In this document: positions 16,349-26,791 of the stretch, piece by piece | How the letters are laid out: each line of letters starts with the position of its first letter | Position numbering within the stretch: position 1 is the stretch's first letter | Assembly (NCBI RefSeq): GCF_029338575.1 | Contig: NZ_CP119992.1 | Location: 1,922,001 to 1,986,000, forward strand | DNA: 64,000 nucleotides | Direction of reading: 5' to 3' | Source: Halomarina halobia | Lineage (GTDB): Archaea > Halobacteriota > Halobacteria > Halobacteriales > Haloarculaceae | The notes under the pieces: generated by a model | What the model was told of the DNA's origin: nothing | What the model saw: the letters and a program-made list of their open reading frames with translations, nothing else | Database searches by the model: none | Position numbers and translations under genes: made by a program

Positions 16349-17482
16349 TCAGGCGGGCGGGGCGAGTTCGTCGAGCGGCGGGTGCTCCGCCAGCGCGTCG
16401 GCGAGGCGGTCGCGCTCGGCGCGCGCCTCGGCGAGCGTCGCCGCGACGTCCGTCGTCTCGAGGCGGCGGCGCTCCTGTGCGGTGAGTTCCGCCCGCGCGA
16501 CGGCGCTCTCGCGGAGCCGGGCGTAGTCGTCCAGTCGCGCGAGTTCGCGGACGGCGCGCAGGCGCGCGACCGTCCCCTCGTCGGCGAACCGCGCGACCAC
16601 CGGGAGCAGTTCCCGCGTTCGCCAGCGAAGCGAGCGAGCGGCCGGCGGCGGCCAGCCGACGGTCAGCGGCGTCGCGTCGAGGCGCGCGAGGTACGTGCGG
16701 TTGGTCGCGACCGCCGCCTTCAACTCCCGCGGCGCCTCGACGTAGTGATCGAGCTTCGACGGCGAGTAGTCGGCGTACGAGAGGAGCGTCGAGATCGGTT
16801 CCTCGCCCACGGGATGGTTCGCGACGAACTCGCGGAGTCGCTCCGGCGGGCGCTCGAACCCCACGAGGGGGTAGGCCGCCGTCGTCTCGACGAACGCGAG
16901 CACCTCGCGGGCGTTCGATTCGGCGACGAACCGCTCGAACGCCGCCCGGACCGACTCGTCGTACGCCTCGATCGGGTCGCGGAGGCGCTCTACCGGCGCG
17001 TCGGGGTCGGCCGCGCCCAGCCGCTGGAGCCGTTCGAGGTCGGCGATTCGCTCCTCGACCTCGCGCTTCCGGCGGAGCGTGCTCCGCCGGGCCTCGCGGT
17101 ACCGCTCGCGCGCCGCCCGCCACTCCTCGTGGAGATCGGCGTGCTCGGCGGCGGGCGCGAGCGCGTCGCGGGCGCGATCGAAGTCCCTCCCCGAGAGCGT
17201 CCGCTTCCGTAACGCGTCGTCCGCCGCGTCGAACGCCTCGCGGGCGGGGAGGTCGTCCGGCAGCGAGTCGAACCGTTCGGCGACGGCCTCCTGAAACCGG
17301 ACGTACTTCTGGAACTCCCCGTAGCCGGTCGCGTCCTCCTCGTGTCGGTCCAGGATCCCGATGAGGTCGCGGTACGCGTCGGTGACGGCGTCGAGGCGGT
17401 CGGGTCCCACGTCGGCGACGCGGACCCTGACGGCCGCCAGCGACTCCGCGGCCGCCGTCAGCTCCTCGACGGCGTCACCCAT
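16349..17482 (-). CDS. Haloarchaeal coiled-coil protein (DUF7118-like), unknown function
   Basis: 377 residues from the ATG at 17482, which overlaps the end of hisI by 8 nt and so fixes the start. It is almost all helical and charged: coiled-coil stretches near residues 100-150 ([20 protein letters not shown]) and at the C-terminus ([21 protein letters not shown]). The middle part has a conserved-looking block ([20 protein letters not shown]). There is no signal peptide or catalytic motif. I associate it with haloarchaeal DUF7118, but the name is from memory. Co-transcription with hisI is likely because of the overlap. Confidence 0.75.
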   Translation of the reverse strand: MGDAVEELTAAAESLAAVRVRVADVGPDRLDAVTDAYRDLIGILDRHEEDATGYGEFQKYVRFQEAVAERFDSLPDDLPAREAFDAADDALRKRTLSGRDFDRARDALAPAAEHADLHEEWRAARERYREARRSTLRRKREVEERIADLERLQRLGAADPDAPVERLRDPIEAYDESVRAAFERFVAESNAREVLAFVETTAAYPLVGFERPPERLREFVANHPVGEEPISTLLSYADYSPSKLDHYVEAPRELKAAVATNRTYLARLDATPLTVGWPPPAARSLRWRTRELLPVVARFADEGTVARLRAVRELARLDDYARLRESAVARAELTAQERRRLETTDVAATLAEARAERDRLADALAEHPPLDELAPPA

Positions 17483-17840
17483 ACACCTCGTCGGGGTCGA
17501 AGACGCGCTCTCCGACCTCCTCGCCGTCGATCGTGCGATAGAAACAGCTCTCGTGGCCGGTGTGACACGCCCCGCCCTCCTGGCGGACGAGGTAGAGCAG
17601 CGCGTCGGCGTCGCAGTCCACGCGCACCTCCTCGACGCGCTGGACGTTGCCACTCGTCGCGCCCTTCTCCCACAGCTCGTCGCGGCTGCGCGAGTAGTAG
17701 TGCGCGCGGCCCGTCTCGCGGGTGCGCTCGACCGCCCCGGGGGAGACGTAGGCGAGCATCAACACCTCCCCCGTCTCGGCGTCCTGCGCGACGGTCGGCA
17801 GCAGGTCGTCCGGCCCCTCGAACGCGAGGTCAACGCTCAT
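17475..17840 (-). CDS. hisI: Phosphoribosyl-AMP cyclohydrolase
   Basis: 121 residues from the ATG at 17840, a single-domain HisI without fused HisE. Opens the purine ring of PR-AMP in histidine synthesis. Seen: [36 protein letters not shown], the metal-binding [11 protein letters not shown], and [10 protein letters not shown] with its conserved His and Cys. It stands apart from other his genes here; hisH is about 30 kb away, which is normal for haloarchaea. Confidence 0.95.
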   Translation of the reverse strand: MSVDLAFEGPDDLLPTVAQDAETGEVLMLAYVSPGAVERTRETGRAHYYSRSRDELWEKGATSGNVQRVEEVRVDCDADALLYLVRQEGGACHTGHESCFYRTIDGEEVGERVFDPDEVYG

Positions 17841-18052
17841 GGACGAACCGAGGAACGACGCGCGAATAGGTCTTTTGACGAACTGTCAGTCGGTATCGGT
17901 GATCCCCTCCGATTCGTCGGCGGTTCGGACCATCGGCGGCGCTCGTCGATCGCCTCGCTCGGAACCGGCCGCACCTCGGACGGGGCCACATCTCCGACCG
18001 GAACGATGCACTGCCGACGCACGAGCGGCCAGCCCGCGCGTGCGAAGACCGC

Positions 18053-19108
18053 TCACACTACCCCGGCCGCGGCTAAGGCGAGAAAGAGTAAATCGCCGAG
18101 GACGAGGCCGACGATCAACCCGACGAACATCGGGACGAGAAACGGCAGGCCGGGTGTGACCCACACCTCATCCGCCTCGACGAGCGCGTCGAGACCGGCG
18201 CGGAGGCGGTCGGGCGTCGTCCCGTAGGCGTCGCCCTCGATGCTCGCGAGGAACGCCGCGGCTCCCCACGGGTCGCTCCCGGCGCGTCCGGCCGGTGAGT
18301 CGGGAGAGGCGTTCACCGAGGGCGAGGAGCGCGACCCCCCGTCCGCCGCGCTCGCGGCGGTCGGCGGCTCCTCGAAGTCGGCGAGCGACCCGTCGCCGGG
18401 GTCGTTCGGCGTTCCGGGGAGGCTCCCCGGGTCGCGGTGTGTCTCGGGATCGGCGCGGACGGCCGCGAGCGACGTCCCGCGCCAGCGCAGGTACATGCGG
18501 AGCGCGTCGAGGTCGAGACCGTTCCGACTGACTCCCGAGGTCGTCCGGAGCAGGCGGCCGTACTCGCGCTCGACCGCGTCGCTGGCCACCGGCTTGCCGA
18601 CGAGCGCGAGCGGCGAGACGCACCCGTCTGCGAGGTTCCGGACCGCGAGCGCGATCGGGTAGGCGAGGGCGACGAGCACCGCGTTCGTGAGCACCGATAG
18701 CGAGAACGCGCCGACCGCGCTTCGGACGAGCGGGAGGGCAATACCGCCGACGTAGTAGGTCGGGTACGTGGGAAAGAGCACCGCGAGCGTCACCAGCGCC
18801 TTGGCGTCCGCGCCGCCGAACCCGCCGATCCGCCAGAAGAGGTAGCCGAGGGGCGCGACGATCCCCAGGCTCACCGCGGCCCGGAGCAGGAACAGCCGTC
18901 GCGCGAACGCCGACGCGTCGAGGACGACGAGGGCGTCCCAGGCGAGCGCGACGGCACCCAGGAGCAGCAACGGCGGCCACGTCCGGTTCGACACCCGCCG
19001 GGTCCGGATGTCCCGGTAGGCGGCCCACGCGAACGCGGGAACGGCGAGCAGTCGCAGCAGGTCGGCGACGCCCCCGGGGAGTGCCGCCGCGTCGAGCGGG
19101 GGAACCAC
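18053..19108 (-). CDS. A24-family prepilin/preflagellin peptidase
   Basis: 351 residues from a GTG at 19108. A polytopic protein with the two catalytic aspartates of the family: one in AYRDIRTRRVSNR near residue 34 and one in the GxGD-like FGGADAKAL near residue 100. Such membrane peptidases remove the class III signal peptide from archaellins and type IV pilins. A large hydrophilic loop (about residues 185-310) separates the first six or so helices from two C-terminal helices, an arrangement common in haloarchaeal homologues. A pilin-like substrate candidate occurs at 35583. Confidence 0.88.
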   Translation of the reverse strand: MVPPLDAAALPGGVADLLRLLAVPAFAWAAYRDIRTRRVSNRTWPPLLLLGAVALAWDALVVLDASAFARRLFLLRAAVSLGIVAPLGYLFWRIGGFGGADAKALVTLAVLFPTYPTYYVGGIALPLVRSAVGAFSLSVLTNAVLVALAYPIALAVRNLADGCVSPLALVGKPVASDAVEREYGRLLRTTSGVSRNGLDLDALRMYLRWRGTSLAAVRADPETHRDPGSLPGTPNDPGDGSLADFEEPPTAASAADGGSRSSPSVNASPDSPAGRAGSDPWGAAAFLASIEGDAYGTTPDRLRAGLDALVEADEVWVTPGLPFLVPMFVGLIVGLVLGDLLFLALAAAGVV

Positions 19109-19164
19109 ACCGCGACTGGTGGCCCGATCGGATTAAACGTTGAGGACGACTCGAACGTCGAGTC

Positions 19165-19554
19165 TCACTCCAGGAGCTGTTCGAGCTGCGTCCGTCGACG
19201 GTCGAGGTCCATCCGGGGCTGGATCGACCCCTGTCGGGCGAGTCGGTCGACGATCAACAGCGGGTCGTACCCCGCCTCCTCGACGCGAGAGAAGAGCGCC
19301 TCGATGCGCGCGCGGTGCAGGGCGAGCGAGTCGAGCAGCGAGACGCCGACGGCCATGGCGACGCCCGCCTCGCCCTCGGGGAACTCCTCGCTCACCCGGG
19401 AGAAGTCGGGGACGTCCACGGGCGGCCGCACCTCGAAGAGCCCGAGACAGCGGGTGCACAGCGCGACCGCCTCGGCGTCGTACGGAACGTGCGCTGCGAG
19501 GTCCTCGGGCACGGCGAAGGCCACCAGCGGCGCGTCACAGTCGGGACAGGTCAT
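19165..19554 (-). CDS. DUF6276 family zinc-ribbon protein
   Basis: 129 residues from the ATG at 19554; the in-frame extension to 19581 is not needed. An N-terminal zinc ribbon is formed by CPDC (3-6) and CTRC (33-36), followed by a helical part (VAMAVGVSLLDSLALHRARI). I recall this as a haloarchaeal family of unknown function (DUF6276). The ribbon suggests binding to nucleic acid or protein; nothing more can be said. Confidence 0.78.
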   Translation of the reverse strand: MTCPDCDAPLVAFAVPEDLAAHVPYDAEAVALCTRCLGLFEVRPPVDVPDFSRVSEEFPEGEAGVAMAVGVSLLDSLALHRARIEALFSRVEEAGYDPLLIVDRLARQGSIQPRMDLDRRRTQLEQLLE

Positions 19555-19633
19555 ACCCGGAGGTGAGGGGCGGGGGTACAAAAGCGCACAGAAGGCGACG
19601 CGAGCCGACGGCGCGTCGCGGGGCTAGGGCCAG

Positions 19634-20326
19634 TCAGTCGTCCGCGGCGACGGGCTCGCGGGTCTCCTCCTCGATCTCCTCGCGGACGGGGGAGGCCTCC
19701 TCGGCCTCCTTCTTCGCCTTGATCTTCTTCAGGCGGAAGATCTCCTCGCGCTCCTGCTCCTCCAGCTTCTGCTCGATGTAATCCTGGCTCTCGTAGAGGT
19801 CCGGCAGGAGTTTGAACTCGAGGGCGTTGACACGGCGCTTCGTCGTCTCGATCTCCTCGAGCATCTTCTTCATCGCCGTCTCGACCTCGGCCGCGAGGAT
19901 GACCTGCTCCAGCAGTTCCTCGTAGGCCTCGGCGGCCTCGTCGATGCGCGCGCTCGTGCCGACGACGCCGTAGCCGCGCTCGTCGAGACTCTTTCGTACC
20001 TTCGAGGACTCGATCTGCGGGACGACCACGCCCATGATGTTCTTCGACTGGGTGGTGATCTCGGGGTGCTCCTTCAGCGCGGCGGCGGCCCCGCGCACGG
20101 CGATGTCGCCGTCCATCGCGCGCGCCATGTTGATCTTCCGCTGGGCGGTGTCGTACGCGACGTTCAGGTCCGAGCGGACGTCCTGGGCCTGGTCCAGGAT
20201 GTCCATGAACTCCATGATCAGCCCGTCGCGCTTCTTCTCCAGGGTGTCGTGACCGCGCTCGGAGAGGTCGATGCGGTCCTCGATCGCCATGAGGTTCTTG
20301 CGCGTCGGCTTGACGTCTGTGGCCAT
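19634..20326 (-). CDS. atpD: A-type ATP synthase subunit D
   Basis: 230 residues from the ATG at 20326. Central-stalk subunit that turns inside the A3B3 head. The family start [36 protein letters not shown], the long N- and C-terminal helices and the [12 protein letters not shown] motif near 165-176 are all present. It is the last gene of the atp operon, but here about 860 nt of IS remnant lie between it and atpB, so expression may rely on read-through or a separate promoter. Confidence 0.95.
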   Translation of the reverse strand: MATDVKPTRKNLMAIEDRIDLSERGHDTLEKKRDGLIMEFMDILDQAQDVRSDLNVAYDTAQRKINMARAMDGDIAVRGAAAALKEHPEITTQSKNIMGVVVPQIESSKVRKSLDERGYGVVGTSARIDEAAEAYEELLEQVILAAEVETAMKKMLEEIETTKRRVNALEFKLLPDLYESQDYIEQKLEEQEREEIFRLKKIKAKKEAEEASPVREEIEEETREPVAADD

Positions 20327-20408
20327 GTTGGGCTAGCTTCCCGTCCGCCGAACTTACGCCTTTCCACTCTCCGTGGCACAGTCGCGCGCGAATCGCGAAC
20401 GAGGAGGT

Positions 20409-20720
20409 TTACGAATTCGGCACGGTCTGGTGTAGCACCTCGGCTGGCGTCCGATCGTCGAGCGCTTGATGCGGCCGCAGTCGGTCGTAGAATGTACGAA
20501 CTGTTCGATCCAGTTGCGGACGCTCTGCCGACTTCCCACCCACGAGTTGTGGAAGCGGTCGACCCGCACCTTCAACGTGTGAAACCGCTTTTCAAGCAGG
20601 TTTCGGTCAGTAGAGTCGACCGCTCAGCCCTACCCGAGCGAGGGCAGTCTGGTAGCCGAATTGATCGACGAGCAACGCAGCCGCCAGAGAGAGCGTATTG
20701 CTCGGTGAGCCGATGGAGGA
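20409..20720 (-). pseudogene. IS6-family transposase, C-terminal remnant
   Basis: Three frames in succession give a typical haloarchaeal IS6-type C-terminus: LLVDQFGYQTALARVGLSGR, then (after a shift near a TGA) DRNLLEKRFHTLKVRVDRFH with NSWVGSRQSVRNWIEQF, then (after a second shift) YDRLRPHQALDDRTPAEVLH and a stop at 20409. The N-terminal half with the first catalytic residues is missing. At least two frameshifts and a truncation make it inactive. Confidence 0.78.
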
Positions 20721-20853
20721 ACGCAGTCGCCCACCGCTACGAGACCGGGCGCGAGCAGGGCCGATGGTTAACCTAAACCGAGGCCGCGGAGACTGCGGAT
20801 GTTTCTGCGGTGACTGTTCGAACACACCGAGACGCGCTCGAGGAACTCGCTGT

Positions 20854-21117
20854 CTAGACCAGCCATACAGGGAGCGAGGGAGTTCCACCCTCCCAGTGGA
20901 CCGCTGCCAACGCCGTGGGTAACGGCTGACCAGACGAAATGCCGGTTCCGTCCCACCATCCCTCGGTGACAAATCCACCAGTACGGACGAGACGGCGGAC
21001 GCGACGCTCCTCGGTATCGTCCATCTGGTCGTCGAGTCGACTACGTTCTACGGCTCCGTCGTGAAGGGCGAGGGCGTCGCGAACCTCCTCGCCTCGAACA
21101 TAAGCATAGATAATCAC
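20854..21117 (-). CDS. Uncertain small protein, unknown
   Basis: 87 codons from an ATG at 21117. The first two thirds (YVRGEEVRDALALHDGAVER then DDTEERRVRRLVRTGGFVTE) are acidic and read like haloarchaeal protein; the rest looks less natural, so the gene may be truncated. No family is recognised. It lies between atpB and the IS6 remnant. Confidence 0.35.
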   Translation of the reverse strand: MIIYAYVRGEEVRDALALHDGAVERSRLDDQMDDTEERRVRRLVRTGGFVTEGWWDGTGISSGQPLPTALAAVHWEGGTPSLPVWLV

Positions 21118-21184
21118 CTGAATAGCTAAACAACCGTCGCTACATCCGGTACTCGATCACGGGAAGCGAAGGGAGAAGGGTACT

Positions 21185-22603
21185 CTAGTCCGCGGCCGCC
21201 TCGACCGTCTCCGACTCGCCCTCGACGTAGTACTTCTCGATGAGCTCCTCGTCGATGCGGTTGAGTTCCGTCTTCGGAAGCATCGAGAGCAGCTTCCAGC
21301 CGATGTCGAGCGTCTCGTCGATGCTCCGGTCGGTGTGGTAGCCCTGCTGGACGAACTCCGTCTCGAAGCGGTCCGCGAAGTCGAGGTAGCGGTTGTCGCG
21401 CTCGGAGAGCGCCTCGCGACCGACGATGTTCACGAGGTCGCGCAGGTCCTCGCCCTCCGCGTACGCGGCGTAGAGCTGGTCGGAGACGTCCGCGTGGTCC
21501 TCGCGGGTGAGCCCCTCGCCGATCCCGTCGTCCATCAGCCGAGAGAGGCTGGGCAGCGGGTTGATCGGCGGCTGGACGCCCTGGCTGTTGAGCGACCGGT
21601 CGATGTAGATCTGCCCCTCCGTGATGTACCCCGTCAGGTCGGGGATCGGGTGAGTGTCGTCGTCGCCGGGCATCGTGAGGATGGGGATCTGCGTCACCGA
21701 CCCCTCGCGGCCCTCGATGCGGCCCGCGCGCTCGTAGAGCGTCGCCAGGTCGGTGTACATGTAGCCGGGGTACCCGCGGCGACCGGGCACCTCCTCGCGC
21801 GCCGCGCCGATCTCGCGCAGCGCCTCGCAGTAGTTGGTCATGTCCGTGAGGATGACCAGCACGTGGTAGCCCTTGTCGAACGCGAGGTACTCGGCGGTCG
21901 TGAGCGCCATGCGCGGCGTGACCGTCCGCTCGACGGCGGGGTCGTCCGCGAGGTTCATGAAGACGACCGAGCGCTCCAGCGCGCCCGTCCGCTCGAAGTC
22001 CTCCATGAACTCGTTTGCCTCCTCGGCCGTGATGCCCATCGCGCCGAAGACGACCGCGAACTCGCTCGCCTCCTCGCCCTCCTCGGCGGCCTCTTCCGGC
22101 ACCGTCGCCTGGCGGGCGATCTGGAGCGCGAGGTCGTTGTGCGGCAGCCCCGACGCGGAGAAGATGGGCAGCTTCTGGCCGCGAACGAGCGTGTTCATCC
22201 CGTCGATGGCGGAGACGCCCGTCTGGATGAACTCCTCGGGGTACTCCCGCGAGACCGGGTTGATCGCCGCGCCGATGATGTCGTGGCGCTCCTCCGGGAC
22301 GATCTCCGGGCCGCCGTCGATCGGGCGACCGGAGCCGTCGAGGACGCGCCCGAGCAGGTCCTCGGTGACGGGCATCTTCAGCGTCTCGCCGAGGAAGCGA
22401 ACCGACGCGTTGCGGTCGATCCCCTCGGTCCCCTCGAAGACCTGGATGGCGACGTAGTCGCTCGTCGCTTCGAGCACCTGCCCGCGGCGGGTCTCGCCGT
22501 CGCCGGTCTCGATCTCGACGATCTCGTCGTAGCCGATGGGTTCGTCGGTCTCGACGAACACCAGCGGGCCGCTGATTTCGGTGATTGTCTGGTACTCTTT
22601 CAT
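21185..22603 (-). CDS. atpB: A-type ATP synthase subunit B
   Basis: 472 residues from the ATG at 22603, which overlaps the atpA stop by one base (TGATG), so this start is preferred to the longer in-frame reading. Non-catalytic nucleotide-binding subunit of the A3B3 ring. The P-loop position reads [20 protein letters not shown], the degenerate form expected of B subunits. Also seen: the beta-barrel start [15 protein letters not shown] and [20 protein letters not shown]. Translationally coupled to atpA. Confidence 0.96.
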   Translation of the reverse strand: MKEYQTITEISGPLVFVETDEPIGYDEIVEIETGDGETRRGQVLEATSDYVAIQVFEGTEGIDRNASVRFLGETLKMPVTEDLLGRVLDGSGRPIDGGPEIVPEERHDIIGAAINPVSREYPEEFIQTGVSAIDGMNTLVRGQKLPIFSASGLPHNDLALQIARQATVPEEAAEEGEEASEFAVVFGAMGITAEEANEFMEDFERTGALERSVVFMNLADDPAVERTVTPRMALTTAEYLAFDKGYHVLVILTDMTNYCEALREIGAAREEVPGRRGYPGYMYTDLATLYERAGRIEGREGSVTQIPILTMPGDDDTHPIPDLTGYITEGQIYIDRSLNSQGVQPPINPLPSLSRLMDDGIGEGLTREDHADVSDQLYAAYAEGEDLRDLVNIVGREALSERDNRYLDFADRFETEFVQQGYHTDRSIDETLDIGWKLLSMLPKTELNRIDEELIEKYYVEGESETVEAAAD

Positions 22604-24366
22604 CAGTAGAGATCCCTCACTTCCTCGGTGATGTCCTCCTTGAGTTCGGCGATGAACTCCTCGTAGTTCTCCGCCGTCCCCATGCGGTTGAGCCGCGGGG
22701 CGGCCTCGATGGCGACGATCTCGTCGACGGGAACGCCGGCGTCGAGCGCCTCGAACGCCTCGTCGTGGAACGTCTTGATCGCCGTCAGCATGAGGTAGAT
22801 CTTCTCCGGCTCGCAGTACGTGTCTACGTCGTGGAACGCGTTCTGCTGGAGCCACGCCTCGCGGAGGTAGCGCGCGACCTCGAGGGTCAGCTGCTGGTCC
22901 TCCGGCAGCGCGTCCTTGCCGACGAGCTGGACGATCTCCTGGAGTTCGCCCTCCTCGTCGAGCACGTCGACCGCCCACTGGCGCGTCTCCGGCCAGTCGG
23001 CCGCGACGTTGTCCTCGAACCACGGATCGAGCTGCTCGCGGTAGAGCGAGTAGGACTCGTTCCAGTTGATCGCCGGGAAGTGACGCCGTTCCGCGAGGTC
23101 GGCGTCGAGCGCCCAGAACGTCTTCACGATGCGCAGGGTGTTCTGGGTGACCGGTTCGGAGAAGTCGCCGCCGGGCGGCGAGACGGCCCCGATGACCGAG
23201 ATCGACCCCTCGGTGCCGTTGATGTTCTCGAACTTGCCGGCGCGCTCGTAGAACTGCGAGAGGCGCGCGGCGAGGTAGGCGGGGTAGCCCTCCTCGCCGG
23301 GCATCTCCTCCAGGCGCGAGCTGATCTCGCGCATGGCCTCCGCCCACCGCGAGGTGGAGTCGGCCATCAGCGCCACGTCGTAGCCCATGTCGCGGTAGTA
23401 CTCGGCGATGGTGATGCCGGTGTACACGCACGACTCGCGGGCGGCGACGGGCATGTTCGAGGTGTTCGCGATGAGGCACGTCCGGGACATGAGCGGCTTC
23501 CCCGTCGTCGGGTCCTCGAGTTCGGGGAAGTCCTCGATCACCTCGGTCATCTCGTTGCCGCGCTCGCCGCAGCCGACGTAGACGACGATGTCGGCGTCGG
23601 CCCACTTCGCGAGCTGGTGCTGGGTGACCGTCTTCCCGGAGCCGAACGGCCCCGGGATGGCGGCCGTCCCGCCCTTCGCGATGGGGAACAGGCCGTCGAG
23701 GATGCGCTGACCGGACACGAGCGGCGTGCGCGGCGTGTTCTTCTCGACGGTCGGACGGGCCTCGCGGACCGGCCACTCCTGGCGCATGGTGATCTCCTCG
23801 CCGTTGTCGAGCGTGGCGATCGCCTCCGTCACCGTGAACTGGCCGGCCTCGATGGACTCGACGACCCCGCCCTCGAAGCCCGGCGGGACGAGCACTCTGT
23901 GCTCGATGCTCTCGGTCTCGGGGACGGTGCCGACGACGTCGCCGGGGGCGACTTCCTCGCCCTCCTCGACGGTCGGGGTGAACTCCCAGACCCGCTCCAG
24001 GTCGATACCGGGGGCGTCCACGCCGCGGTCGAGGAAGGCGCTGTTCATCTTCTCTTCGAGGACGTCGAGCGGGCGCTGGACACCATCGTAGATGGAGTCG
24101 AGCATGCCCGGTCCGAGGTCCACCGAGAGCGGCGACCCGGTGTTGACGACGGGTTCGCCGGGGGCGACGTCGGAGGTCTCCTCGTAGACCTGGATGGTCG
24201 TGAGGTTCCCCTCGATCTCGATGACCTCGCCCATCAGCCCCTCCTCGCCGACGTAGACGACGTCGTTCATGCGGGCGTCGAGGTCGACTGCGCTCACGAC
24301 CGGTCCGCTCACGCTCTCGATGACGCCCTCTTGCTGTTCGGCGTCGATGTCTTGTGCTTGACTCAT
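22603..24366 (-). CDS. atpA: A-type ATP synthase subunit A (catalytic)
   Basis: 587 residues from the ATG at 24366, the normal length, with no intein. Catalytic subunit of the A1 head. Walker A reads [20 protein letters not shown]; the catalytic GERGNEM and the [11 protein letters not shown] motif follow; the non-homologous insert region with [15 protein letters not shown] is in place. Overlaps atpF by 4 nt and atpB by 1 nt, so the operon is tightly coupled. Confidence 0.97.
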   Translation of the reverse strand: MSQAQDIDAEQQEGVIESVSGPVVSAVDLDARMNDVVYVGEEGLMGEVIEIEGNLTTIQVYEETSDVAPGEPVVNTGSPLSVDLGPGMLDSIYDGVQRPLDVLEEKMNSAFLDRGVDAPGIDLERVWEFTPTVEEGEEVAPGDVVGTVPETESIEHRVLVPPGFEGGVVESIEAGQFTVTEAIATLDNGEEITMRQEWPVREARPTVEKNTPRTPLVSGQRILDGLFPIAKGGTAAIPGPFGSGKTVTQHQLAKWADADIVVYVGCGERGNEMTEVIEDFPELEDPTTGKPLMSRTCLIANTSNMPVAARESCVYTGITIAEYYRDMGYDVALMADSTSRWAEAMREISSRLEEMPGEEGYPAYLAARLSQFYERAGKFENINGTEGSISVIGAVSPPGGDFSEPVTQNTLRIVKTFWALDADLAERRHFPAINWNESYSLYREQLDPWFEDNVAADWPETRQWAVDVLDEEGELQEIVQLVGKDALPEDQQLTLEVARYLREAWLQQNAFHDVDTYCEPEKIYLMLTAIKTFHDEAFEALDAGVPVDEIVAIEAAPRLNRMGTAENYEEFIAELKEDITEEVRDLY

Positions 24367-24692
24367 TCTTGGTCTTCCTCCATCAGGTCGATACCGATGG
24401 CACGCTTGATCTGCTCGCGCAGCCCGCCGCTGCCGGCGGTCCCGCCCAGCGTGACCAGGACGGGTTCGACGCTCGTTTCCACCTCCTGTCGCACCTGCCG
24501 CGACAGGTGATCGAGGTCCTCGTCGTGCATCACGACGATGCCGACCTCGTCGTCCGCGAGCATCCGTTCGACGGCGCTATCGAGCTCCGCGGGTTTATCG
24601 TCGTCGGGGACGCTCGCGAAGCGGCGCACCCCGGCGAGGCGGAACCCGGCCGTGAAGTCCGGACTGCCGATGACCGCGATCTCCTGACTCAT
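24363..24692 (-). CDS. atpF: A-type ATP synthase subunit F
   Basis: 109 residues from the ATG at 24692. A small Rossmann-like stalk subunit that binds the D subunit. Seen: [21 protein letters not shown], then [20 protein letters not shown] and EPVLVTLGG. The start overlaps the atpC stop by 4 nt. Confidence 0.94.
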   Translation of the reverse strand: MSQEIAVIGSPDFTAGFRLAGVRRFASVPDDDKPAELDSAVERMLADDEVGIVVMHDEDLDHLSRQVRQEVETSVEPVLVTLGGTAGSGGLREQIKRAIGIDLMEEDQE

Positions 24693-25744
24693 CGTACCAC
24701 CAGTTCCTCTTCGATCTCCTCGTCCGACAGGCCCGCCTCGGTTCCGCGCGCGATGGCCCGGATGTTGTCGACCTCGCGCTCCTTCGCCAGGATGTACGCG
24801 AGGACCGGACAGACCGACAGCGGATACCGGTTCGACAGCGTGTGCGAGTACTCGAGCAGCGCCTGTTCGAGCGCGCGCTCGAACTCGATCAGGCTCCCCG
24901 CGGCGTCGAGCTGATCGAGCGCCGCGTCGAGGTCGTCGCCGTAGGGGCTCGTTCGAATGCGCTCGACGAGCTGGTCGGGGTTGCCGACGAGCTGTCGCAG
25001 TTCGCCCTCGTCGAAGAGGCGACCGCCGGGGATGAAGTACTCGGCGGGGTCGATGTCCGCGCCGCTCCGGGCGAGCCGGAGGGCGTTTCGGGTGTTGCGG
25101 AAGTCGATCTCGGCCTGCAGGAACTCGACGTAGAGCCGCGTCGCGCGGTTGGGCTCCGCGGGCAGTCCCGTCAGGAGCGACCGGTAGTACGCGCGGTCGA
25201 CGGCGTTCTCGAGGGGGACGAGCACGCCCGTCTCCTCGTAGTCGTCGTAGGCCGCGGCGAGGGCGTCGCCGAAGAGCGTGTTGTCGAGCACCTCGACGGC
25301 GGTCTCGATCGAGTCGGCCTCGACGAGCCGGTTCAGCGTGCGGTCGTCGAGTTCGCCGGCGCGGATGAGGTCGTCCTCGATCTCCTGCCGGTCGGCGTCC
25401 GAGTAGAGCCCGCGGATGACCGTCTTCACGTTCCACGCGTCGAACTTCCGGAGATAGCGCGCGAGGTAGTCGTAGAGCGTGCCCTCCGCGAAGTCGAGCA
25501 GGTCGTTGAAGTGCTTCGCGAGGTTGCGGTTGAGCGCGTACTCGATGAGGTCGACGCCGGAGTACCGAGCGCCGAGGGCGTTCATCTCCTCCTCGTACTC
25601 GGTCTCCTCCATGAACCGGGCGATCTCGCCGGGGCCCATGCGGACGAGCTTGCGGTAGTCGTCCGTGTCGAACAGCGCCGCCCTCCGGGCGCGCGCTCGC
25701 GCCGTGACGTATTCGTAGTTCGCTGCCTCGTTCGCCGTGCTCAT
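24689..25744 (-). CDS. atpC: A-type ATP synthase subunit C
   Basis: 351 residues from the ATG at 25744, where it overlaps the end of atpE by 4 nt. The funnel-shaped, all-helical subunit that links the central stalk to the K ring. Seen: YEYVTARARARRAALFDTDDYRKLVRM near the start and FRNTRNALRLARSGADI near 219-235, both typical of the family. Homologous to yeast Vma6p. Confidence 0.94.
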   Translation of the reverse strand: MSTANEAANYEYVTARARARRAALFDTDDYRKLVRMGPGEIARFMEETEYEEEMNALGARYSGVDLIEYALNRNLAKHFNDLLDFAEGTLYDYLARYLRKFDAWNVKTVIRGLYSDADRQEIEDDLIRAGELDDRTLNRLVEADSIETAVEVLDNTLFGDALAAAYDDYEETGVLVPLENAVDRAYYRSLLTGLPAEPNRATRLYVEFLQAEIDFRNTRNALRLARSGADIDPAEYFIPGGRLFDEGELRQLVGNPDQLVERIRTSPYGDDLDAALDQLDAAGSLIEFERALEQALLEYSHTLSNRYPLSVCPVLAYILAKEREVDNIRAIARGTEAGLSDEEIEEELVVR

Positions 25745-26319
25745 TGGTCGAACAGGTGGGAGCTGACGTCGCGGAGGCTGTCCTCCCAGACGTCCTCCAG
25801 CACGGAGTCGAACGTGTTGTTCACGCGGATGCGCGAGCCCTCGCTCTCGACGATGACGCCGCCGAGACACTCGATCGCGCCGGCGTACTCGTAGTTGTCG
25901 TAGTCCGCGAGGATATCGGCGAGCAGCGCCTCGTCGTCGGCGCGGCCGTAGACGCGCTTCTCGGCGTCGGCGTCGAACTCCTCGTCGGCCGCGTCGAGGA
26001 GGGCGCGGGTGAGTTCCTCGCGGCCCTCCTCCATGGTCGCGACGCGACGCTCGACGGACTCGCGGACGTCCGACAGCACGTCGCGGCGCGCCTCGAGGCG
26101 CGCCTGCTTGGCCTGCAGCTTCGCGCTGGATAGCTTCTGCTCGCGCTCCTGGTCGATCTGCCGTTCCACCGCCCGCTTTCGCTCTTCGAGGATCTCTTCG
26201 GCGTCGGCCTCGGCCTCGGCGACGATCGCCTCGGCGCGCTCGTCGGCGTCCGAACGGATCTCCTCCGCACGCGCGCGGGCCTCGTCTCGAATGTCCTCTA
26301 CGACCGTTTCAAGGCTCAT
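25741..26319 (-). CDS. atpE: A-type ATP synthase subunit E
   Basis: 192 residues from the ATG at 26319. Peripheral-stalk subunit: a long N-terminal coiled coil rich in Glu, Ala and Arg (residues 1-100), then a globular C-terminal part with YAGAIECLGGVIVESEGSRI and VNNTFDSVLEDVWEDSLRDV, which matches the family. It pairs with subunit H. Confidence 0.94.
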   Translation of the reverse strand: MSLETVVEDIRDEARARAEEIRSDADERAEAIVAEAEADAEEILEERKRAVERQIDQEREQKLSSAKLQAKQARLEARRDVLSDVRESVERRVATMEEGREELTRALLDAADEEFDADAEKRVYGRADDEALLADILADYDNYEYAGAIECLGGVIVESEGSRIRVNNTFDSVLEDVWEDSLRDVSSHLFDQ

Positions 26320-26340
26320 AATGTGAGAAGGCGGGTGGGT

Positions 26341-26601
26341 TTAGACGACGAAGACGGTGACCAGCGCGAGGATGACGAGCGTCTCCGGCAGGACCGTCAG
26401 GATGAGGCCGCGACCGAACATGGCGTCGTCCTCGGCGATGGCTCCGACCGCGGCGGCACCGATGCCACGCTCCGCGTACCCCGCACCGAACGCGGCGAGA
26501 CCGACCGCGATGGCCGCGCCGGCCGTCGGGGGGATGGCGGGAGCCGACTGCTGAAGGAGCGGTGCGATACTGCTGACGAACGCGATGACGAATTCTAGCA
26601 T
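26341..26601 (-). CDS. atpK: A-type ATP synthase subunit K (rotor ring)
   Basis: 86 residues from the ATG at 26601. A single two-helix hairpin preceded by a hydrophobic N-terminus that may act as a signal. Helix 1 holds GAAIAVGLAAFGAGYAERGI; helix 2 has the ion-binding Glu in ILTVLPETLVILALVTVFVV. The ring rotates as ions cross the membrane. No Na+-ligand set is evident, in keeping with proton coupling. Confidence 0.94.
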   Translation of the reverse strand: MLEFVIAFVSSIAPLLQQSAPAIPPTAGAAIAVGLAAFGAGYAERGIGAAAVGAIAEDDAMFGRGLILTVLPETLVILALVTVFVV

Positions 26602-26791
26602 GGATTCCGGGATGGTTCGCTCGTAACCGAACAGTTGGGAATCGACTCAGTAGCTTCATAAAGCTTCCCAAATTCACCAGCCAACGCCGCCCTAGAACGG
26701 CGAATCGTAAGGTTTGACCCTCTCGAAATACCTATATTGAGGGTTCGGGAGAGGGTGAGAGAAGGCCGCAGAACCCCGGGTCCCCGAGGAG

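Larger units (their letters stand above)
20327..21184. other. Insertion-scarred gap inside the atp operon
   Basis: 858 nt separating atpB from atpD. It holds an IS6-type transposase remnant (20409-20720), an uncertain small frame (20854-21117), and otherwise nothing I can assign. The rest of the operon is tightly packed, so this gap stands out. Confidence 0.6.
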
